Shown here: piece after piece, positions 57,524-64,000 of the stretch | Layout of the letters: every line of letters begins with the position of its first letter | Numbering within the stretch: position 1 is the stretch's first letter | Assembly (NCBI RefSeq): GCF_031191185.1 | Contig: NZ_CP133465.1 | Location: 2,501 to 66,500 of the forward strand | DNA length: 64,000 nucleotides | Direction: 5' to 3' | Source: Prevotella nigrescens | GTDB lineage: Bacteria; Bacteroidota; Bacteroidia; Bacteroidales; Bacteroidaceae | Translations under genes and position numbers: made by a program | Notes under the pieces: generated by a model | Told to the model about the DNA's origin: nothing | Seen by the model: the letters and a program-made list of their open reading frames with translations, nothing else | Databases searched by the model: none

Positions 57524-58690
57524 TTACTTTCTATTAAACAAGTCTTTTATTCCGTCCATGTCGAACGTTAAAGTGAAACGCAAGGTCTGGTCGAGCGGAT
57601 TGCTCTTTGCCGTCGCAATCACGTAGCCGGCATCGAGAGAGAAGACGCTCATCTTGAAACCTGCACCCACTGTGAAGTACTTTCGGTTACCTTTATTCTC
57701 ACTTTCGTTGTGGTAACCGGCACGCAACGAGAACTTGTCGTTATACACATATTCTGCTCCAACGCTCCAGTTTACCTCCTGAAGTTCTTCTTTTGCACCA
57801 CCCGGAGCATCGCTAAAGCTCTTGAAGATACCCGAAATAGACGACACATCGTAGTATTCCTTCTGCAAACGGTCCTGATAATCTACTTCCGACTCATCTG
57901 AACGACGTTGTGGATAGGTAGGAACAAGCAGCTTGTTGGCATCGGCTGCAATGGTGAAGCGGTTGAATTCGTCGACAGGAATCATCAGCGATGCACCCAG
58001 ACGCAAGTTGGTAGGAATAAACTCGGAACGATTATCTCCACCAAACGTAATCTTGGAACCAATGTTTGAGATGTTCAGACCCAAGCCCAACTGGCATTCG
58101 CGACTGCCTATATTAATATAGTTCTGATAGTAAGCCGAGATATCGGCAGCAAAAGCAGACCCCGGTGAAGTCTCTTCGTTAAAGTCGTAAGTAAGGTCAG
58201 AGTATATCCAACGCACAGCAGCACCCAACGAGAACTTCTCGCTCAGCATTAGCGAGTACGCTACATCGGCTGAAAGTTCGTAAGGTTTGATGGTCATGGC
58301 AGCTGAACCGTTAGCTGTTACTTCACCCAAAGAGAAGTAACGCAAGGACCCTGATACGGCGCTGTAGTCGCCAATACGGTAATAGCCCGAAAGATAAGCC
58401 AAGTCCATATCGTTCACCAACTGTCGCAGCCAAGGCGTATAGTTCAGAGAAATACCTGCACGCGATATTGTAAACGGATATTTAGCTGGGTTCCAATACT
58501 GCGAATTTACGTCAGGGTCGGTAGCTGCCCCCACGTCTCCCATACCAGCGGCACGGGCATCTGGTGCAATCATCTGCGAAGTAACGGCATGGTTTACTGG
58601 GTTGAAGATGTCTTTCTTGTCCTGCGCCATCGCTGCAGAAGCAATCCATGCAAGCAAGAACAGACTCAATATTCTATACGACTTGTTCAT
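57524..58690 (-). CDS. porV: Type IX secretion system outer-membrane protein PorV
   Basis: A 388-residue outer-membrane barrel of the FadL-like fold that carries type IX cargo from the translocon to the PorU sortase. The start at 58690 (MNKSYRILSLFLLAWIAS) gives a proper signal peptide; the longer frame from 58747 adds 19 residues without reason. NSQYWNPAKYPF and APDARAAGMGDVGAATDPDV are typical of PorV. Its neighbour porU is the usual partner. No sorting tail is expected or seen. Confidence 0.93.
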   Translation of the reverse strand: MNKSYRILSLFLLAWIASAAMAQDKKDIFNPVNHAVTSQMIAPDARAAGMGDVGAATDPDVNSQYWNPAKYPFTISRAGISLNYTPWLRQLVNDMDLAYLSGYYRIGDYSAVSGSLRYFSLGEVTANGSAAMTIKPYELSADVAYSLMLSEKFSLGAAVRWIYSDLTYDFNEETSPGSAFAADISAYYQNYINIGSRECQLGLGLNISNIGSKITFGGDNRSEFIPTNLRLGASLMIPVDEFNRFTIAADANKLLVPTYPQRRSDESEVDYQDRLQKEYYDVSSISGIFKSFSDAPGGAKEELQEVNWSVGAEYVYNDKFSLRAGYHNESENKGNRKYFTVGAGFKMSVFSLDAGYVIATAKSNPLDQTLRFTLTFDMDGIKDLFNRK

Positions 58691-58777
58691 TCTTTCTGTA
58701 TTCTTATCTGTTTGTTTGTACAATAATCTCAGGTTCATTCCGAACATTTAATCTATCACACAAACGTACATAAAGTC

Positions 58778-61700
58778 TTATTTATTGTTTATTACGATTA
58801 GTTTCTTTGCTTTCGACTCTTTCACGGCACCACCGCAACCTATCCGAACACGATAGAGATAAACTCCCGTCTGCAGACGTGCTCCAGAATTTATGGTTAG
58901 GTCCCAGTTCTTGGTGTAAGCGTTGCCCGATGAGATTCCACTTTCTTTGTGTCGCCACAACAAACGCCCCGACATATCAAGCACTTCCAACTCTACGTCT
59001 ACATTGGAACCAACATAATTGTGGGTTACAATGAACGTTGTTTCTGTCTTGGCAGGGTTGTTCGTGCAGCTCACATCTTCTATGTCAGGAGCCATTCTTT
59101 TGTCTACCGTGAAGTCGAGTGTGGCAGTAGAAGGATTGTTGAGAATGTCCCAGGCACGGAACTTCAGCTGATGTCGCCCTTCAGACAGTTCAGGAATACT
59201 GAAGAAAGTTGTACCCTTCGTGTAGCTGCCAAAGTCGAAACGGAAGTTATCGTTAAGGTTGTAGGTGCGCATCATGTCGCCATCTATAATCAATTGCATA
59301 TCGTGCCCAACTCCGTTGCCTGCTGCATTGATGCCATTGGCGTCGGTTACCTGAGCCACAAAATAAGGTGTGCTGCTCACCTTGCCACCATTTACAAACG
59401 ATGGCGTGTTGAGATAACAATAGATGGAAGGACCTATGGAGTCGTTGCTCACCTGCTCTGAGCCGTTAATACTGAACCTGTCTTCTGCACCATTCGCCAG
59501 TAAAGTATGGTCGTTGCTTACTGCATAGACATTTATAAGACCAGTGCCATTGGTATAATTAAGGTCGCGGGGAACGGCAAAAGTGAACCTAAATTCACCA
59601 TTGCGAACACTGTCGGAACCATTATAGAGTACTTTCTGGCGGTCGTAGTAGCGGAATGGAATGTCCGTAGTCTCTTCCTGTCCTTTGCAAGTTATCAGTT
59701 CTCGGGTGTCGCGCACGGTAGCAGACATCAGCCCATTGAAGTTTTCCACCTTCGTTGCATTCCTTTCGATGTGTCCTTTCACCGTGGCAATGGCACCGCC
59801 TTTCAGTTCAATCTGACCTGAATTGCTGATTGCGATACCATCAATTGAGTCGATTACAACGTCCAAAGTGGGCAAATTAAGCGACAAGGCTGGGTCGCCC
59901 AACAACGAGTATTGCAGCTTGTTGAGTGTCTGGTCCTGCCCAGTGCTTATCATATCTATTTTTGCCAGGCGTTGCGCTTCGCCCAGTGTGGTTGGCTTAC
60001 CTTCCTTAAAGCTCAGCACATGTTTCAAGAAAGCCGTGTTAATATGTTTGTTGTAACTCGCATATACGGTTCGGGTAGTTCCCCAGAAAGCCACCGATCC
60101 ACCCTTCTTGTTCAACATTGCCTCTTCTCCGATGGTTGCAATCGTTCCATCGAAAGGCATAATGTCGCAGCTTGCCGTAATCCAAAGCGGCAGATGGGCA
60201 TTGGTAAAGTTTTGGAAATCGGTAATGCGCAGCACGGCTTCGTGCGATATCTGTATTTCAGAACCGTGCCCGGCATAGTCCATTATGAGCGCACCTTGTG
60301 CCTGTTGCTGCTTTATGACAGAGCTTACTTCGGGATATGTAAAGCCCGTAGAGGTACCAATGCGGGTATAAGCGTCCCACATAACTTTCTTTACCAAATA
60401 GTTTGGATAGGCCGTCATGATGGTTTCAGCTGTTTCATTGACGTCTTTCATGTGGAGATTGTTGTTCCCATCGTCGCCCATAAACATAATAACGTTCTGC
60501 CAATCACCTGCATTCTTATCGGTTGCATAGTTGATGGTTTTGTCTACCACAGTCTGTGCATCGGTAACTGTAGTTACTGGAAAACGTCCAACACCTATAT
60601 CTTCCTTGTCAATATTGGACTGATTAACGCCCTCTCCCTCGTCCATAAGCGTGTACCACCCATCGTTTATATAGCAATCGGTCAAGCTGAAAGAGTTGTT
60701 GCTTTCGTAAGCGAGCAGGTAATCGTCAGCATTTAGATGCCTGCATTCGGGTGTTACCATTCGGTTATCCCATACACAATCGCCAAAAAGCAGGAGCGAC
60801 TTCGGTATTTCGGCTTCGGTCTTAGCACGGTCGTATAGCATTTTCATGTAACGGCGATACGCCATGGCGTCGGGAGTACCACTCGAGAACTCGTTGAATA
60901 TTTCGTCGGCAGGCACAATGCGTACCTTCATTCCGTCGTGCTGTTCGTGGAAACTTGCCAAACGTTGTGCTTGCTTCAGCAGCTTCTGACTGGTTGGAAT
61001 GATAATAACAAGGTCTACGGGGATGTGGCTGTGTAAGTCTTGATTGGTAATGTTGTGCACATATTCAGGAACAGGGAAAGTTCCTTCTGCCAAGTTCGGG
61101 GCAGAACGAGGCTTATCGTAGGTCATTGATACATAATCCAAGCGTGCAGGCCCTCCTGACAGCGTGGTTATCTTTATAGAATCGACATCGTTCTGTCCAG
61201 CCAAAGTGTATATTCGTTCAACCTCTGCACCAAAGTCGAACTCGCCAGTGTACAGCTTTAGTTCGTCTTTCTTTGCGCCATTCACCTCTACTTGCACTGT
61301 TGTCCGTCCCTTTCCTGCCGAAACACCGATGGCAAAAGTACGGTTGGTTGCTTTCGTTTCGTTTTTGAATGTGTAGGTTTGCGACTTTCCAAGGGGAATA
61401 GGAGTATTCTCAAAAAAGCGTCGTCCACCCGGAAACCAACTGTAATTCTCCACTTCGTGCAGGCTATGATAGTCGTCAGCGGTTGGATATACCGATGCGA
61501 GAAAAGCGTCGGCATCTATCGTCAAGGGGGCTTCCGTGCTTTCGGTAATGAAGTAATACCCATAGTTGGAATAATGGTTGCGTGTGCGAACCACTGCCGT
61601 ATTGCTGTCCCAACTTACCGGTCCACGACCATAAAAGAGGCGTTTACCACCAATAAGGCAGCTTGGAACTTCCTTTAAATCGTCAAACTCCTTCAAATAA

Positions 61701-62323
61701 GCCGACGATATTTTTTCGTTTTGCAGATTACCACCATATCCATAGATGCGCACTTTGCTTAAATCGGAGAAGCCTGCACGGCGCACGACATCGGCAGTAA
61801 GATTGTAAATACCATTGGCAGGTACACGAATTTTAGCCCATTTGCCTGATGACAGCACAGAATGAGCAGCATAAAGTTGCGTGCTGCCTGTTGATGCAGC
61901 ACGATTGGCACGGACTTGGCGAGCATTGCGAGGCTTTGAAGTAAGCGCAATCATAAAGCTAACCAAGAACTGCTTCTTGCCATTGCGCTCCACAATGGGA
62001 ACGAGCGAAAACTCAAGAATGCCTTTTTTGCGTTCCACTACCATTTGCTGTTGTATCTCGGGCAAAGTCGGAAGCGGTGCACCCGACAACGCATTGTAAT
62101 GCGCAATGTCCGCAGAACTCATATCAAGAAACTCAGGATAGCGTATTTCTAATTGGTAAACGGAGTCCGCATAGTTTTCGCCGATAGGAATGGCATAGGT
62201 GAAATGCGGAAGCAAAGAGTCTATCGTAACATCTTCAACCGTAAGATTGAAGAAACGTTGTTTTTGTGCGTGCGCCGAAACAGCAAGCAACAAAAGCAAA
62301 AAACCTAATATTTTACGTTTCAT
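58778..62323 (-). CDS. porU: Type IX secretion system sortase PorU
   Basis: An 1181-residue gingipain-like cysteine protease (family C25) that removes the C-terminal sorting domain of type IX cargo and attaches it to lipopolysaccharide. The signal peptide is about 1-19. The catalytic dyad is His686 (DYAGHGSE) and Cys719 (WITASCDIMPFDG). A large N-terminal beta region and C-terminal Ig-like domains surround it, and it ends in a sorting-domain-like tail (VELEVLDMSGRLLWRHKESG, then YLYRVRI). Length and architecture match PorU of P. gingivalis (1158 residues). It starts 42 nt after the upstream gene and lies 87 nt before porV. Confidence 0.95.
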   Translation of the reverse strand: MKRKILGFLLLLLAVSAHAQKQRFFNLTVEDVTIDSLLPHFTYAIPIGENYADSVYQLEIRYPEFLDMSSADIAHYNALSGAPLPTLPEIQQQMVVERKKGILEFSLVPIVERNGKKQFLVSFMIALTSKPRNARQVRANRAASTGSTQLYAAHSVLSSGKWAKIRVPANGIYNLTADVVRRAGFSDLSKVRIYGYGGNLQNEKISSAYLKEFDDLKEVPSCLIGGKRLFYGRGPVSWDSNTAVVRTRNHYSNYGYYFITESTEAPLTIDADAFLASVYPTADDYHSLHEVENYSWFPGGRRFFENTPIPLGKSQTYTFKNETKATNRTFAIGVSAGKGRTTVQVEVNGAKKDELKLYTGEFDFGAEVERIYTLAGQNDVDSIKITTLSGGPARLDYVSMTYDKPRSAPNLAEGTFPVPEYVHNITNQDLHSHIPVDLVIIIPTSQKLLKQAQRLASFHEQHDGMKVRIVPADEIFNEFSSGTPDAMAYRRYMKMLYDRAKTEAEIPKSLLLFGDCVWDNRMVTPECRHLNADDYLLAYESNNSFSLTDCYINDGWYTLMDEGEGVNQSNIDKEDIGVGRFPVTTVTDAQTVVDKTINYATDKNAGDWQNVIMFMGDDGNNNLHMKDVNETAETIMTAYPNYLVKKVMWDAYTRIGTSTGFTYPEVSSVIKQQQAQGALIMDYAGHGSEIQISHEAVLRITDFQNFTNAHLPLWITASCDIMPFDGTIATIGEEAMLNKKGGSVAFWGTTRTVYASYNKHINTAFLKHVLSFKEGKPTTLGEAQRLAKIDMISTGQDQTLNKLQYSLLGDPALSLNLPTLDVVIDSIDGIAISNSGQIELKGGAIATVKGHIERNATKVENFNGLMSATVRDTRELITCKGQEETTDIPFRYYDRQKVLYNGSDSVRNGEFRFTFAVPRDLNYTNGTGLINVYAVSNDHTLLANGAEDRFSINGSEQVSNDSIGPSIYCYLNTPSFVNGGKVSSTPYFVAQVTDANGINAAGNGVGHDMQLIIDGDMMRTYNLNDNFRFDFGSYTKGTTFFSIPELSEGRHQLKFRAWDILNNPSTATLDFTVDKRMAPDIEDVSCTNNPAKTETTFIVTHNYVGSNVDVELEVLDMSGRLLWRHKESGISSGNAYTKNWDLTINSGARLQTGVYLYRVRIGCGGAVKESKAKKLIVINNK

Positions 62324-62365
62324 TCGTGTCGTTGTTTGAGGTTGAAGATGGGTTCTCCAACGTCG

Positions 62366-62983
62366 TTATTTACAATTAAAGTCGAGGACTTTCCTATCCT
62401 CAACATAACCTTCCAAGTGGTCGTTTATAGCCACAGATGCACAACCAGCAGGGCAACCTGTGTAGATTATGTCGCCCGTCTTCAGCGTGAAGTACCTGCT
62501 GATGTAGCTGACAATCTCGTCTACCTTATAAAGCATATCGCTCGTGCAGCCTTCCTGCACGGTCTTACCGTTGATGTCGAGGTGGAAATGAATACGCTGA
62601 ATGTCCAAAAACTTATCTTTATCCACCCAACTGCCCAATGCTGCAGCACCATCGAAACTCTTTGAAAGCTCCCAAGGCAGTCCCTGTTCCTTCAGTTTCT
62701 TCTGCAAATCGCGCGCTGTAAAGTCTATTCCAACCGTTACGGCATCGTAGTAACGGTGGGCAAATCGCTCGGGAATGGTTTTCCCTAACCGACAGATACG
62801 CACCACCAATTCGGTTTCGTACTCTATTCGTCCTAAGTCATCGGGAATAAAGAAAGGTTTGCTGTCCTTCAATAACGACGAGTCAGCCTTCAAGAATACT
62901 ACAGGTTGTTCTGTCTTATTCAACGTTCCGTGTAGCGATTTATTGTGCTCGGAATAGTTCATTCCTATTGCAAATATCTTCAT
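62366..62983 (-). CDS. Fumarylacetoacetate hydrolase family protein
   Basis: A 205-residue metal-dependent hydrolase or decarboxylase of the FAH fold. Family motifs: FAIGMNYSEHNKS at the N-terminus, RIEYETELVV giving the Glu metal ligands, TVGIDFTARDLQ, GLPWELSKSFDG, and the end TGDIIYTGCPAG. Short stand-alone members act on small acylpyruvates or oxaloacetate. It is the first gene of the leftward porU-porV-ispF block, 42 nt before porU; no functional link to secretion is obvious. Confidence 0.92.
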   Translation of the reverse strand: MKIFAIGMNYSEHNKSLHGTLNKTEQPVVFLKADSSLLKDSKPFFIPDDLGRIEYETELVVRICRLGKTIPERFAHRYYDAVTVGIDFTARDLQKKLKEQGLPWELSKSFDGAAALGSWVDKDKFLDIQRIHFHLDINGKTVQEGCTSDMLYKVDEIVSYISRYFTLKTGDIIYTGCPAGCASVAINDHLEGYVEDRKVLDFNCK

Positions 62984-63068
62984 TTCTAATTCGTTTGCGA
63001 TTTTTTAACTTATATATAATAAACAAAGTGTAAAGCATTGGCACACCGATAGGCACCTCTTTATTTTG

Positions 63069-63076
63069 CAAACTTA
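63069..63076 (-). promoter_or_regulatory. -7 box of the FAH-porU-porV-ispF block
   Basis: Minus-strand TAAGTTTG about 85 nt upstream of the FAH start; a -33 box is not convincing. The gap 63077-63301 has no gene. Confidence 0.45.
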
Positions 63077-63301
63077 CATAAAATTTTCGTAACCGAACCG
63101 TGATAAGATAAAAAATACATACTCCCCTACTTCCTCTACCCCATATTTTTCTCTCACAAGTTTTCCTTTGGAAAGTTGCCAAGAAACTGTTCAGCAGAAC
63201 TCTTGACAGTGGTATTTTACTCCCATTCGCTCAAGGCTGATTTCTCCAAAAACTCCCTTCAATTTGTAAAGATAATTTTATTGAAAAGCTATGATTTCAA
63301 T

Positions 63302-63400
63302 TTGGCATTGCGAAAGCGGCTGTTTTTTATAGCAAAACCTACGCTTTTACTGTGCAAAACAGCCGCTTTTGGAACGCAAAACAATAGGTTTTGCAACGCA
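63302..63400. repeat. Dispersed palindromic repeat family, site F
   Basis: A compound copy: GCGAAAGCGGCTGTTTT, ATAGCAAAACC, GCTTTTACTGTGCAAAACAG, CCGCTTTTGGAACGCAAAAC, then AATAGGTTTTGC. GCGGCTGTTTT and AAAACAGCCGC pair over 11 bp. The last module equals that of site C. Confidence 0.65.
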
Positions 63401-63620
63401 TTGATAATAAAGGGATTATGTGATAGTTATGCTTGTGAAAAATATTTACAGCTTTTCTTATCCCTTTCCGACTATAAAACAAGGAATAAAAGAGAAAAGA
63501 AAATAGCAGGTAAAGCATTCTTATGCTTAAAAAGATTTCAATATACAATGTGCTTTATTATATTTCTACCACTCCGAAGAAGCATCTTCAATAGAAATAA
63601 AGAACAGGCGCATAGATACG

Positions 63621-63662
63621 AAAAAAGGAATCGCAAGAGTAAAAACTTCTTGGATTCCTTTT
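63621..63662 (-). terminator. Terminator of tsf
   Basis: AAAAGGAATC (63623-63632) and GATTCCTTTT (63653-63662) form a 10-bp stem extended inward by CAAGA/TCTTG; on the minus strand a T run follows. The rest of 63401-63620 has nothing recognised. Confidence 0.82.
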
Positions 63663-63700
63663 CTATATGTTTATAGAGGTATTACTTCTACATACTGTGC

Positions 63701-64000
63701 TTATTCGGCAGAGAGTGTGAAACGCTTGTAAGCAACCACTGCAAGATCTTTGTCTTGGCTCTTCAGCCAGTCAGCAACATTCATCTTGTCGCCATCTGAG
63801 AACTGGAATTCTTGATCTACAAGGCAGTTATCCTTGAAGAACTTGTTGAGACGACCCTTAGCAATGTTCTGAATCATATTCTCGTTCAGGTTTGCTGCTT
63901 TCTCTGCACCAACTGTCTTCTTAATCTCTATAGCCTTGTCTGCATCTTCGCGCGTAAGCCAACCCTTGTTAATATTAGACTCAATGTGTTCTTCGCTATC
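63701..64000 (-). CDS. tsf: Elongation factor Ts, C-terminal part (cut by window edge)
   Basis: The last 99 residues of a minus-strand gene that continues off the right edge. Read on the minus strand: DSEEHIESNINKGWLTREDA, KTVGAEKAANLNENMIQNIA, RLNKFFKDNCLVDQEF, and the end VVAYKRFTLSAE. The MIQNIAKGRLNKFF.. and CLVDQ.. segments belong to the dimerisation region of EF-Ts, the exchange factor that recharges EF-Tu with GTP. The frame ends at a TAA at 63701-63703. Confidence 0.92.
   Translation of the reverse strand, partial: DSEEHIESNINKGWLTREDADKAIEIKKTVGAEKAANLNENMIQNIAKGRLNKFFKDNCLVDQEFQFSDGDKMNVADWLKSQDKDLAVVAYKRFTLSAE

Overview
The window comes from a member of the Bacteroidota, most likely an oral Prevotella (P. 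intermedia/P. nigrescens type). I infer this from a moderately AT-rich genome, promoters of the Bacteroidota type (TTTG, about 20 bp, TAnnTTTG) in front of many genes, a type IX secretion system (PorU, PorV), a SusA/SusB-like starch cluster, a fructan locus run by a hybrid two-component system, and DUF4290 and DUF4465 proteins. The species name is an inference; the 16S gene in the window would settle it.

Layout. 1-2850: an rRNA operon read leftward (partial 23S, a spacer without tRNA genes, 16S, promoter). 3.0-7.3 kb: superoxide reductase, an ECF sigma/anti-sigma/secreted-protein trio, a small lipoprotein and a secreted protein of unknown role. 7.4-8.9 kb: a membrane acyltransferase whose start codon is separated from its body by an 11-G tract, read here as the OFF state of a phase-variable gene and flanked by a degenerate direct repeat. 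9.5-19.1 kb: a fructan locus (sensor/regulator, TonB-type outer-membrane receptor, GH32, sugar permease, fructokinase). 19.2-21.9 kb: Fic protein and a flavoprotein. 22.4-31.3 kb: a four-gene starch/maltodextrin operon (GH77, GH97, pullulanase, SusA-like GH13) with a clear promoter and an upstream palindrome. 31.8-33.7 kb: two tandem paralogous secreted proteins. 34.2-43.6 kb: a ten-gene block (tsaB, DUF4290, murA, rimM, dxr, rseP, licD-like, IspD/TarI-like, epimerase, glycosyltransferase-like), mixing housekeeping and surface-sugar genes. 43.8-46.3 kb: a decayed type II CRISPR-Cas locus (cas2, cas1, IS982-type element, a short cas9 C-terminal remnant, no array). 46.9-50.0 kb: AAA ATPase with an evenly spaced repeat array in its promoter, then aspA. 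50.5-56.7 kb: a cobalamin riboswitch followed by one 1892-residue secreted multidomain protein with a DUF4465 domain and a type IX sorting tail. 57.0-63.0 kb: ispF, porV, porU and a fumarylacetoacetase-family gene, all leftward. The right edge carries the 3' end of tsf.

How the parts fit. The two polysaccharide loci deliver fructose and glucose from fructans and alpha-glucans. PorU and PorV are the sortase and shuttle that would place type IX cargo, such as the neighbouring riboswitch-controlled protein, on the surface. The licD/cytidylyltransferase cluster and the phase-variable acyltransferase probably modify surface glycans.

The intergenic regions are rich in structure: a dispersed palindrome family (six sites), two tandem mini-hairpin arrays (23-bp and 22-bp units), and several long hairpin terminators. 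The strongest candidates for something new are the riboswitch-controlled giant DUF4465 protein, the poly-G acyltransferase switch, the 32-33-bp-spaced operator array at the AAA ATPase, and the mini-hairpin arrays. All calls are from reading the sequence alone; no database search was run.
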